Assembly: GCA_964036045.1 (NCBI GenBank)
Contig: OZ038381.1
Span: 2,366,928-2,430,927, forward strand
Direction: 5' to 3'
From: Eutreptiella sp. 'Long Island Sound 2002'
Taxonomy: Eukaryota > Euglenozoa > Euglenophyceae > Eutreptiales > Eutreptiaceae
DNA length: 64,000 bases
The first letter of the stretch is position 1. The number at the start of each line of letters is the position of its first letter. The translations under genes and the position numbers were made by a program. The notes beneath the pieces were generated by a model that had not been told where the DNA came from, ran no database searches, and worked only from the letters and a program-made list of their open reading frames with translations. Shown here in pieces: positions 23,182-32,000 of the stretch.

Positions 23182-25144
23182 GTTCCCTGGAAACAGCAGA
23201 AGATTGCCAGTGAAACCAAAAGCTCGGCACGTGATGTACTGCGGGGGGGGGGGGGGGATTGCGCAGAGAAAGCCGCTTTCGCTTGTGTAATTGATATACA
23301 GATTTCAACGTGTGTGGCAGTGCTTCGCACAGTTCCAGACGCTGGATGATGTCTCTGAGAAGTATCATATTTTTTCGTATCCGCGATGGGGAGTAGTAAG
23401 TCCTGCCTGATGATTTCGCAAACAATCGATTGTGCCACAGTGGTAGCACGGCTGGTTCCACTGCTGGCAGTGTGGGTGAGGCCAAATTCATGGCAATGGA
23501 GTATGCCTTGGCGGCAAAGGCCATGGTGGGCATGGTGCTGTAAGGTACAGGTCCCATGCTGAAAAAGGGGAGGGGTGCCGAGGTGCAGTGCACTCCGTAT
23601 CTCTGAGCCCAGTGCTTGAAGGGTACGGCTAGGATGTTGGAGATGGTCGCCGGCTCTTTGATGTATCGCAAAAACATCGAGGCGTGTTGCCACATCAGAA
23701 AAGATTTCGGGGGCATCAGCGAGAATCCTCCTTCTAATGCTGGCAGTCCCAAGATGGGGAGAGTGATACCCCACGGGTTCAATTTGAGTGCAATGCGGTA
23801 CACATCATCCAGTTGGGTACAAATCACCTTGGTGCGGAAAATGACACGCGCTGGTACCGTCAGTACTGGCAGTATCCATTGTTTGAGTAGCTGTATGCGT
23901 TGCTGGAGTGTGAATCCCCATGCTTGCATGCGCACTGCTCGGTGGAGAGCCTTCTGCAGTGCCGGAGCAAAAGATTCCTCGGGTGTCGCATTGCCTAGTA
24001 GTACCCCGAGGTATTTAGCAGATGGCTTGATTGCAATTGGTAGGGAGTTGATGAGTGATTTGTGATGCAGGCTCCATGTTCCTTGCAACAGAATTGCCGA
24101 CTTGTCGAAATTAACCCTGAGCCCCGTGATCTTGCGGAAGAGGGCAAGCTCGTGCAAAACTCCATGAATCAATTTCACACAAAGATGCTGGGGAAAGGGT
24201 AGAATGATCAGCAAGTCGTCTGCATACAATAGTGAGCGGATGTCTTGGTGCAAGGATCGCAAATTGACAATTATTGGTGAAACGAGCATCGAGAACAGAA
24301 TGGGTGAGAGAGGGCAGCCCTGTCTGACTCCCGAGGTGGGGGAGTATCCATGCAAGTGCATGATTCCTTGTGGTAGAAGGAGCTTGATTGGTGCTTGAAC
24401 CAAATGAAGCAGGGCTGGCACGTATCCCTGTGGTAGTCCCATCATTTGAAAGAAAACAGAGCAATATGTGTGCGTAACACTGTCAAAAGCTTTGGAGAAG
24501 TCTATGGGGAGAAATGCTGCTTCTGGGTAGTGTCTGCAGGATCCAAAGGATTCACACAAATGATCGAATATGTATCTACCACGAATAAAGCCCTTTTGTT
24601 CAAAAGGGGCTAAATAGATAATGAAGTCTTTGAGATGCAAAGAGATAGATGCCGCCAACCATTTTAGTGCTACATTTTGGAGTACTAGCGGCCGTAAATC
24701 ACCTGCTGTGGGCACACCTGAGCCCTTAGGAATGGGATTGAGAAGTGTTGTGGTCCACTGTTGTGGCAGTGTGCCTTCTACCAAAAACTGTGTGACAATG
24801 TGCAGCGTGCAAGGGGCAAATTCATGAAGAAACGATTGGTACACTTTTGCCGTGAAACCATCTTCCCCTGGGGAAGACGTGGGATGTAGAGAAAGCAGAG
24901 TTGCCTGGATCAGGTCTAGATCTATCGGTTTCGTGAGCATTCGGAATAGCGACTGTGTGGTTTTGCCAAGAAAGAAGGAGTGCGGATATTGCCGGCATGC
25001 ATCCTCAGAGGCACCAAAAGCCTGCATGGTGGACTTCAGTTTACTGGTAATTTCGTGGGCGACTGCGTCGGCTGAATGAAGGGACTGGCCGTTCGCAAAC
25101 ATGTGAGTTTTCTTTTTATTTTGAGCTGTTGGAGGAGCCTCCAA
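23066..25144 (-). CDS. LINE-1 ORF2: reverse transcriptase
   Basis: A 692-codon open piece carrying the full LINE reverse transcriptase. In order: SSPGEDGF near residue 90 (the KxPGPDGx motif), FIRGRYIFDH at 186-195, catalytic motif A FLPIDFSKAFD with Asp 215, motif B GVRQGCPLSPILF at 272-284, and motif C YADD at 307-310 (24215-24226). Thumb-like sequence follows. It copies element RNA primed from nicked target DNA. All catalytic acids are present, so this domain alone looks intact. It is fused out of frame to the endonuclease upstream (near 25110-25140, an A/T-rich tract). Downstream the frame is lost near the homopolymer at 23243-23257. The ATG is internal and not a real start. Confidence 0.95.
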   Translation of the reverse strand: MEAPPTAQNKKKTHMFANGQSLHSADAVAHEITSKLKSTMQAFGASEDACRQYPHSFFLGKTTQSLFRMLTKPIDLDLIQATLLSLHPTSSPGEDGFTAKVYQSFLHEFAPCTLHIVTQFLVEGTLPQQWTTTLLNPIPKGSGVPTAGDLRPLVLQNVALKWLAASISLHLKDFIIYLAPFEQKGFIRGRYIFDHLCESFGSCRHYPEAAFLPIDFSKAFDSVTHTYCSVFFQMMGLPQGYVPALLHLVQAPIKLLLPQGIMHLHGYSPTSGVRQGCPLSPILFSMLVSPIIVNLRSLHQDIRSLLYADDLLIILPFPQHLCVKLIHGVLHELALFRKITGLRVNFDKSAILLQGTWSLHHKSLINSLPIAIKPSAKYLGVLLGNATPEESFAPALQKALHRAVRMQAWGFTLQQRIQLLKQWILPVLTVPARVIFRTKVICTQLDDVYRIALKLNPWGITLPILGLPALEGGFSLMPPKSFLMWQHASMFLRYIKEPATISNILAVPFKHWAQRYGVHCTSAPLPFFSMGPVPYSTMPTMAFAAKAYSIAMNLASPTLPAVEPAVLPLWHNRLFAKSSGRTYYSPSRIRKNMILLRDIIQRLELCEALPHTLKSVYQLHKRKRLSLRNPPPPPAVHHVPSFWFHWQSSAVSRELAKPKNFCTRQSRDTWKGPHGPTATRLGQTFHLQDIMA
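23243..23257. repeat. G15 homopolymer in ORF2
   Basis: Fifteen G on plus (15 C on the coding strand) at the point where the RT frame gives way to the Cys/His and RNase H frame. Slippage here is the simplest cause of the frameshift. A sequencing length error is also possible. Confidence 0.85.
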
Positions 25145-26574
25145 AGATCTCTTGACTTGTCCTTTACTGTGTTGACTGTATGGAGATTATCTTTCAGCTG
25201 TTCCTGTACCTGTTCCCTGGCGTGTTCTCCTTCTGACTGTGCCTGTAACGGCACCAACATTGAGTAGGCCGAAGAGGGGCAGCCCAAGTCATTCAGATAA
25301 TCCCATGCCAGAGGCGAGATATGTGTGGTGGAGCAAACCATGACGAGTGCCTGTATGTTGGTGAGTCCCGAAGGGTTGTGGTGCTTCTCGTAGTCAATTG
25401 CGGCGCGCATGATGATGTTTTGTGCATCCCTGATCCAACAAAAGCCGTCTGTGTGTAACCCCATAACCTCTGCTTTCAATGTGTCGATCAGATCTTGGTT
25501 TTTCAAAAAATTTGTTGGGCAGCGGGTGTGCTTTGCCGTGTTTGCCTGCGGTGGTGGGTCCATCTTCATTAAGACACATTTGTGGTTTGAGGCGCCTAAG
25601 AATAGTGGGTAGCAGCCTGTAGCATACTCAGAGAGTTCCGTCGGAAAATGGATGCTCCCAATTCGCCTTCTGCGGTCCTTTACCGACGTGCCGTGTTTTT
25701 GGTTTGCTGGTAATGCCGTCTTGGTCCTTTGCTGCTTTGGGGGTGGTTTTGGTTGTGGCATCTCTTGTGTCTGGTAATTTCGTTTGCGTTTTTTCTTGAC
25801 TGGTGGTTGGTTGGATGTTGCTGCAGGAAATCCCCAGGTCCATCCTTCCAAATGTGACGACGCCGATTTGGCTTCGTGTACAAACGGGTAGGCGTCAATC
25901 AGCTCATTGGTGGCTAGGAATTGGGTCTCGATTGTTCTGGCTGCCGCTACCTCCGAGTCAACGGACTGCGGGGGGCGGGCAACATCCCTGTGTGACAGTA
26001 TAAATGAGTTATGGTCTGCCAACAATATTATCTTGTCTTGTCTGTGTTCAAAAAATTGGTGTAAGGTTGTCCGTTGCACTTGCCTCAAGTTGGCCTCATG
26101 GTGGAAATGGGCTACCAAAAAAGGGTAGCAGGCCCCGAAGGGGGAAAGTAATTTGACCAGCATAATTCTTGGTTGCAGCTCGGGGTGTGTAGGGATGGGG
26201 ATGGACTCCGGGGGCGATGGCATGGACCAGTCCTGTCTGAAGGCTATGCTTGCCCCACCTCTTCCCTGTGGGGAGGGTTGAGCATGAAAATGGAAGTTGA
26301 AAGCTTTGAAGTGCTCCTGCAAATGCGTCAGTTCTTCGGGCGCTGGTGCTCCAGCATCCCCATGACGGAGACCTCCTTTTGTACTAAAAATTTTGTGATG
26401 AAGTCCACTCGTCGCTTCCGTTGACCAGAAGAGTTTACTTCTGTGCAGATTCCATTGGCATTGAACACCGCGAAGCATGTTTTCGACGCGGGTGGGAGCA
26501 GCTTTTTCTTGTTCAGGAGAGCAGAGTGCTGAGACGGATTCATTTTCCTGGCTCATCCCTTTTCCGCTTAGCAA
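25036..26574 (-). CDS. LINE-1 ORF2: APE-type endonuclease and linker to RT
   Basis: Only the part after about 26340 is in the true frame. Visible endonuclease (exonuclease-endonuclease-phosphatase family) landmarks: GRGGASIAFR near 105-113, LLADHNSFI near 184 in the place of the GDFN motif, a DAYPF...GWTW block near 228-248, RRRIGSIHF near 312 for SRIDxI, and ASNHKC near 329 for the SDH motif. It nicks target DNA to prime reverse transcription. A Lys/Pro/Gln-rich stretch (about residues 257-300) interrupts the domain. After residue 340 comes a linker with a charged, coiled-coil-like segment. Several motif residues are substituted (SDH to SNH), consistent with decay or divergence. Confidence 0.8.
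   Translation of the reverse strand: MLSGKGMSQENESVSALCSPEQEKAAPTRVENMLRGVQCQWNLHRSKLFWSTEATSGLHHKIFSTKGGLRHGDAGAPAPEELTHLQEHFKAFNFHFHAQPSPQGRGGASIAFRQDWSMPSPPESIPIPTHPELQPRIMLVKLLSPFGACYPFLVAHFHHEANLRQVQRTTLHQFFEHRQDKIILLADHNSFILSHRDVARPPQSVDSEVAAARTIETQFLATNELIDAYPFVHEAKSASSHLEGWTWGFPAATSNQPPVKKKRKRNYQTQEMPQPKPPPKQQRTKTALPANQKHGTSVKDRRRRIGSIHFPTELSEYATGCYPLFLGASNHKCVLMKMDPPPQANTAKHTRCPTNFLKNQDLIDTLKAEVMGLHTDGFCWIRDAQNIIMRAAIDYEKHHNPSGLTNIQALVMVCSTTHISPLAWDYLNDLGCPSSAYSMLVPLQAQSEGEHAREQVQEQLKDNLHTVNTVKDKSRDLWRLLQQLKIKRKLTCLRTASPFIQPTQSPTKLPVN
26328..26543 (-). CDS. LINE-1 ORF2 start: N-terminus of APE endonuclease
   Basis: Starts at an ATG (26541-26543) that overlaps the ORF1 stop as ATGA. 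About 27 residues in comes AVFNANG (the N-terminal Asn motif of APE endonucleases), followed by a basic helix and VSVMGMLEH, the place of the catalytic Glu motif. The frame then stops. The similarity resumes in another frame at about 26335, so a one-base indel separates the pieces. I chose this start because it alone supplies the N-terminal motif and abuts ORF1. Confidence 0.75.
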   Translation of the reverse strand: MNPSQHSALLNKKKLLPPASKTCFAVFNANGICTEVNSSGQRKRRVDFITKFLVQKEVSVMGMLEHQRPKN

Positions 26575-27319
26575 ATGAGATACTCACTGTGGGCATGTTG
26601 GGATGTTGCTGTGGTGCTCTAGCCGCCGCTGCCGACTTCCCTCTGGCCATGCGTTTTTTGGACTGGAGATCCTCGTTGCTGATAACCGTCAGGTGCCTGC
26701 GGCCGTCCTTGGTTTTGAACACGGTGCCGATAAGACCATATGCCGTTGGTGTTTGAATTCTCCATGTGGCCAGGTGCATCTCTCCAGCGTTAAATGCAGA
26801 CCTGTGCAGCACCATTTCTTGTTTGTGCTTACCACCAAGCACTTCTTTGACCTGGATCTCCCTCCAGTAGGCTGGTACCCCAGTTAGATAAACCGTGCCT
26901 ATCGTCGACCATGAGGCAGTGACAGTGGAGCTTGTTCCATCTGAGTCGTACCCGTTCAGCAGATCTCCAGTCAGTTCTTCCTTCAGAGTGATACCCGCCT
27001 TTTCAAATGAATTGAGTTGCGCACACACTTTTTTCTTCATGTCGATAGTAACTCCCATGCGCAGCTTGGAGGCGTTAAGGTATTGCAGCATGATGCCGGA
27101 GTCTGGTTTGAGGCAGGAACCATCTTCCCAAAAGGGGGCAAGTATGGTGGCAAACAGATGTGGACCCAGTTGTTTACATTTGTCCTTGGTGGTGAAGATT
27201 TCCAATACTTGGTGCATTTTCCCCCAATCGTCAGCCTCCAGCCATGGAATGGACATGATTGCAAAAGGTGCTTGCGATCCGAACTTATCCACTACCTCAT
27301 TCAGTATCATAGAGTCCAC
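26540..27319 (-). CDS. LINE-1 ORF1, C-terminal piece
   Basis: 259 codons ending in TGA at 26540-26542, overlapping the ORF2 ATG. In LINEs ORF1 encodes an RNA-binding, particle-forming protein; that role here is inferred from position only. I see no CCHC knuckle, RRM or clear coiled coil. The final 45 residues are basic (KKRMARGKSAAAAR, then KRKRDEPGK), plausible for nucleic-acid binding or nuclear import. The frame extends upstream of the listed ATG as plausible protein (DTRLFFANVDSMIL), so the true protein continues into the next frame near 27425. Confidence 0.65.
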   Translation of the reverse strand: MDSMILNEVVDKFGSQAPFAIMSIPWLEADDWGKMHQVLEIFTTKDKCKQLGPHLFATILAPFWEDGSCLKPDSGIMLQYLNASKLRMGVTIDMKKKVCAQLNSFEKAGITLKEELTGDLLNGYDSDGTSSTVTASWSTIGTVYLTGVPAYWREIQVKEVLGGKHKQEMVLHRSAFNAGEMHLATWRIQTPTAYGLIGTVFKTKDGRRHLTVISNEDLQSKKRMARGKSAAAARAPQQHPNMPTVSISFAKRKRDEPGK

Positions 27320-28413
27320 GTTGGCAAAGAAGAGGCGTGTGTCTTTTCCATCTTTCCCGGGGCTTTCACAGGCGGTGTGTTTGTTGAGTTCGAGCAGTTC
27401 ATATGCCGACTCGATCCATGACTTATGTGCGTGAACGCAGAGAGGTCTTCTGGCATTTCTGGTTCTTGGAACAGCTGATCATTTGGGCTTCTGCCTGGTG
27501 TTTGTAGTCCCAGTAACTTGAAGCGGGGTTGTCGGTTTGAGGGCCTGCTGATATGAGTGGAGAATAGGATCCACGCGAACCATTGCTTGTTTAATCCCGT
27601 GGCGACGGAGCTGATTTTTCTGTCGGTGAGGAGTACCCTGTCCAGATTCCAGGGCAGCTTCTCTGCGAGCTTCAGACCATCTTGCACTAGTTGCTTTTGT
27701 TCGAGATTGAAAACCACGTATGCTATGGTGGGTAGCATGCGGATGAAGTGCTCACCTGGTGTGATGGCGTCGTCCAAGTTGAGGAGCTCTGTTGCGATGA
27801 TAATGTACGGTTTTTCTCCTTTGAATACCCTTGTAGCGTTTTCCACTGAGTCCAGTTCTTGGGCGGACTTCAACAGCATGGAGGGCGTGCTAGGGTCCAA
27901 ACCACTGTGGATGTATCTTTTGGATTGTAAGATGAAATCTGCATTTTCCAAGTCGGCGTAGGCGCAGATTTGCTCTGATTCGTAGGTCATGAGCGCTTCG
28001 TCACTGGGTGTGGCATTAGCGCGAGTGAAGTCCCGTGCACTCATTCGGCTGTGGGACATCAATTGGCAATAGAAAGCAAATAGCTGATGCAGCGAAGTGA
28101 GAGAATGCGTCGGGAGGGCCGCTGCATTCGGTTCTCTTGCTGGGGGAGGGCAGAAGCGTGTCGCAAGGGGCGGTGATGACGATATGGTCCGTCCCGTGCT
28201 GTTGCTTGGAGGCTGCTGAGGCAGCTCTATTGAGGGGAATATGGAGAGAGGAAGGAGGTGTCTGGGCTTCCTGAGGTGAGTCCACTGTGATGTTGATGGA
28301 TTCGACCTGTCAGTAATAACAGTCTTGGGTTTTTTAGTATTCACAATCCATTTCATCTGTGTCTTCCAGAGGGGGCAGTGGCTCATCGTCACGAAAGGAG
28401 TGGTTTTTCGCAT
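27307..28413 (-). CDS. LINE-1 ORF1, middle piece
   Basis: An open piece of 368 codons. From about residue 105 (LTSLHQLFAFYCQLMSHSRM) to about residue 300 it reads as a folded protein. The first 70 or so codons and the last 40 look out of frame, because the neighbouring frames read better there. No known domain recognised. It is joined by frameshifts to the pieces on either side. Confidence 0.55.
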   Translation of the reverse strand: MRKTTPFVTMSHCPLWKTQMKWIVNTKKPKTVITDRSNPSTSQWTHLRKPRHLLPLSIFPSIELPQQPPSNSTGRTISSSPPLATRFCPPPAREPNAAALPTHSLTSLHQLFAFYCQLMSHSRMSARDFTRANATPSDEALMTYESEQICAYADLENADFILQSKRYIHSGLDPSTPSMLLKSAQELDSVENATRVFKGEKPYIIIATELLNLDDAITPGEHFIRMLPTIAYVVFNLEQKQLVQDGLKLAEKLPWNLDRVLLTDRKISSVATGLNKQWFAWILFSTHISRPSNRQPRFKLLGLQTPGRSPNDQLFQEPEMPEDLSAFTHISHGSSRHMNCSNSTNTPPVKAPGKMEKTHASSLPTWTL

Positions 28414-28786
28414 CCAAGGCAGGGTGGAAGTGTCGAAAAGCGCACTGTGCTAGGGCTTCCTGGAACATGTAGCCTTTGTACTCTTTCGGGAGCAGCATTG
28501 TACCCATGTGGTAGTGGTGGAAACCGATTTTCTGTACACCAGCGAATGCCATAATGATCCATATGGGTCGGAAGTCTCTTTTTATTTCTTCATGTTTGCC
28601 CATGCAGAAGTCTATAGGTCTGTTCTCACAATTCTGGCGGAACTGGAGTAGGCTGTTGCTGCAGGCGCTGTCCGTGGTCATTTCCAAGAGGTTTGCTTGT
28701 GCATTCTGAACTGGGTGTTCATATTGGACGTCGCTTGCATCTGCCATCATGTCATACAGATCGTCTGGGGAGGCTGTAACAGCCAT
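28334..28786 (-). CDS. LINE-1 ORF1, N-terminal piece
   Basis: Begins at the first ATG after the leader (28784-28786) with an acidic N-terminus (MAVTASPDDLYDMMADASD). The 150 codons include an aromatic, basic middle (FRPIWIIMAFAGVQKIGFHH) and end in an acidic stretch before TAA. The same frame then meets a TGA and reads on as protein-like sequence to about 28016, so it is uncertain where the true frame changes. No domain recognised. Confidence 0.55.
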   Translation of the reverse strand: MAVTASPDDLYDMMADASDVQYEHPVQNAQANLLEMTTDSACSNSLLQFRQNCENRPIDFCMGKHEEIKRDFRPIWIIMAFAGVQKIGFHHYHMGTMLLPKEYKGYMFQEALAQCAFRHFHPALDAKNHSFRDDEPLPPLEDTDEMDCEY

Positions 28787-29062
28787 TCTCTAGAAAACGT
28801 AATGATCCAGGGGCAAGAAAAGTTGGTACAGGGAGTGTTTGAGTTGAAATTTGATCGTAGTTGATGATGGCAGTAGGAAATCCGTTATTGTGAACACGGG
28901 GCGGAAGGCGACGGGTAGGCTGTTGTCGAAGAAGAGTCGATCGCCGTGACCTCTGGGGGGGTAACCCTCGTGCGGTGTTTGCGACATCAACAGTGCACGG
29001 CCATTAGGCCGGGCAGGCATGGCAAAGAAAGGCATCGAAAAAAAAATAGACACTCAGAAAGT
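28787..29062 (-). other. LINE-1 5' leader
   Basis: 276 bases between the array and ORF1 that presumably hold the internal promoter. A ten-A run on plus lies at about 29037-29046, close to the element end. No further motif recognised. Confidence 0.5.
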
Positions 29063-29072
29063 GACGATACGG
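29063..29072. repeat. Target-site duplication, right copy, of LINE-1
   Basis: GACGATACGG, one mismatch from 20912-20921. The array resumes immediately with GGAGGACCGGGG. Confidence 0.8.
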
Positions 29073-32000
29073 GGAGGACCGGGGAGGATGCGGGGAGGAT
29101 CGGGGGGATGCGGGCAGGATCCGGGGAGGATGTGGGGAGGATCGGGGAGGATGCGGGGAGGACCGGGGAGGATGTGAGGAGGACCGGGGGGGATGCCGGG
29201 AGGACCGGGGAAGATGCGGGGAGGATCGGGGAGGATGCGGGTAGGACCGGGGAGGATGCGGGGAGGATCGGGGATGATGCGGGGAGGATCGGGCAGGACC
29301 GGGGAGGAGGCGAGAGTTATCCGGGAGGATGCGGGGAGGATCGAGGAGGATGCGGGGAGGACCGGGCAGGATGCGGGGAGGACCGGGGAGGATGCAGGGA
29401 GGACCGGGGAGGATGCGGGGAGGACTGGGGAGGATGCATTGAGGAGCGGGCAGGATGCGGGGAGGACCGGGGACGATGCGGAAAGGACCGGGGAGGATGC
29501 GGGGAGGATCAGGGAGGATGAAGGGAGGACCGGGGAGGATGCGGGGAGGACCGGGGAGGATGCCGGGAGGACCGGGGAGGATGCGGGGAGGACCGGGGAG
29601 GATGCGGGTAGGAGCGGGGAGGATGCGGGGAGGATCGGGGATGATGCGGGGAGGATCGGGGAGGACCGGGGAGGATGCGAGAGTTATCCGGGAGGATGCA
29701 GGGAGGATCGAGGAGGATGCGGGGAGGACCGGGGACGATGCGGGGAGGATCGGGGAGGATGCGGGGAGGACCGGGGAGGATGCAGGGAGGACCGGGGAGG
29801 ATGCGGTCGGGACCGGGGGGGATGCGGGGAGGACCGGGGAGGATGCGGGGAGGATCAGGGAGGATGCAGGGAGGACCTGGGAGGATGCGCGGAGGACCGG
29901 GGGGGATGCGAGCAGGATCGGGGAGGATGCGGGGAGGATCGGGGAGGACCGGCAAGGATGCCGGGAGGATCGGGGAGGATGCGGGGAGGATCAGGGAGGA
30001 TGCGGGGAGGATCGGGGAGGATGCGGGGAGAACCGGGGAGGATGCTGTCAGGACCGGGGAGGATGCGGGGAGGACCGGGGAGGATGCGGGGAGGATCGGG
30101 GAGGATGCGGGGAGGACCGGGGAGGATGCGGGGAGGATCGGCGAGGATGCGGGGAGGATCGGGGAGGATCGGGGAGGATGCGGGGAGGATCGTGGAGGAT
30201 GCGGGGACGACCGGGGAGGATGCGGGGAGGACCGGGGAGGTTGCGGGGAGAACCGGGGAGGATGCGGGGAGGACCAGTGAGGATGCGGGGAGGACCGGGG
30301 AGGATGCGGGGAGGAGCTAGGAGGATGCGGGGAGGATCGGGGAGGATGCGGGGAGGACCGGGGAGGATGCGCGGAGGATCAGGGAGGATGCAGGGATGAC
30401 CGGGGAGGATGCGGGGAGGACCGGGGAGGATGCGGGGAGGATCAGCGAGGATCGGGGAGGACCGGGGAGGACCGGGGAGGATGCGGGGAGGATCGGGGAG
30501 GATGCGGGGAGGATCGAAGAGGGTGCGGGGAGAACTGGGCAGGATGCGCGGAGGATCGGGGAGGATGCGAGGAGGATCGGGGATGACCGGGGAGGATGCG
30601 AGAGTTATCCGGGAGGATGCGGGGAGGATCAGGGAGGATGCGGGGAGGATCGGGGAGGATGCGGGGAGGATGCGGGGAGGACCGGGGAGGATGCGGGGAG
30701 GACCGCAAAGGATGCGGGGAGGATCGGGGAGGATGCGGGGACGACCGGGGAGGATGCGGGTAGGACCGGGGAGGATGCGGGGAGGATCAGGGAGGATACG
30801 GGGAGGATCGGGGAGGATGCGGGGAGGATGAGGGAGGATGCGGGGAGGATCGTGGAGGATGCGGGGAGGATCGGGGAGGATGCGGGGAGGACCGGGGAGG
30901 ATGCAGGGAGGATCGGGGAGGATGCGGGGAGGATCGGGGAGGATGCGAGGAGGATCGGGGAGGACCGGGGAGGATGCGAGAGTTATCCGGGAGGATGCGG
31001 GGAGGATCGGGGAGGATGCGGGGAGGATGCGGGGAGGATGCGGGGAGGATGCCGGGAGGACCGGGAAGGATGCGGGGAGGATGCGGGGAGGATCAGGAAG
31101 GACCGGGGAGGATGCGGAGAGGACCGGGGAGGATGCGGGGAGGATCGGGGAGGATGCGGGGAGGATGGGGGAGGATGAGGTCGGGACCGGGGAGGATGCG
31201 GGGAGGATGCGGGGAGGATGCGGGGAGGATGCGGGGAGGATGCAGGGAGGACCGGGGAGGGTGCGGGGAGGATCGGGGAGCAATGCGCGAGGATCGGGGA
31301 GGATGCGGGGAGGATGCGGGGAGGATCGGAGAGGATGCGGGGAGGATGCAAGGAGGACCGGGGATGATGCGGGGAGGACCGGGGAGGATGCGGGGAGGAT
31401 AGGGGGGAAGCGGGCAGGACCGGGGAGGATGCGGGGAGGATTGGGGAGGAGGCGGGAGGACCGGGAAGGATGCGGGGAGGACCGGGGTTGATGCGCGGAG
31501 GATCAGGGAGGATGCAGGGAGGACCGGGGAGGATACGGGGAGGACCGGGGAGGATGCGGGGAGGATCAGTGAGGATGCGGGGAGGATGGGGGAGGGACGG
31601 GGAGGATGCCGGGAGGATCGGGGAGGATGCGGAGAGGATCGGGGAGGATGCGGGGAGGACCGAGGAGGATGCGGGGAGGACCGGGGAGGATGTGGGGAGG
31701 ATAGGGGAGGATGCGGGGAGGATGCGGGGAAGACCAGGGATGATGCGGGGAGGACCGGAAAGGATGCGGGGAGGATCGGGGAGGATGGAGGGAGGACCGG
31801 GGAAGATGCGCGTAGGACCGGGGAGGATGCGGGGAGGATCAGGGAGGATACGGGGAGGATCAGGGAGGAGGCGGGGAGGATCGGGGAGGATGCGGGGAGG
31901 ATCGGGGAGGATGCCGGGAGGATCGGGGAGGATGCGGGGAGGACCGGGGAGGATGCGGGGAGGATGCGGGGAGGATGCGGGGAGGATGCCGGGAGGACCA

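Larger units (their letters stand above)
20922..29062 (-). mobile_element. LINE-1: non-LTR retrotransposon with APE endonuclease, RT and RNase H
   Basis: An 8141-bp non-LTR element on the minus strand, whose 5' end is at the high coordinate. Order along the element: about 276-bp leader, ORF1 (28786 to 26540), ORF2 (26543 to 21301), about 380-bp 3' UTR. ORF1 and ORF2 overlap by four bases (ATGA). There are no LTRs, integrase or protease. The coding region is broken by at least two frameshifts in ORF1, three in ORF2, and a TAG in the RNase H, so this copy is dead. Base composition is near 50% GC and unlike the array around it, which marks it as an insertion. The 10-bp flanking duplication supports target-primed integration into the array. 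Confidence 0.93.

Noticed and set aside
20922-29062. Retrovirus or LTR element reading of LINE-1 because of RT plus RNase H
   Set aside because: No LTRs, protease, integrase or tRNA primer site. The APE endonuclease and KxPGPDG-type RT are non-LTR features.
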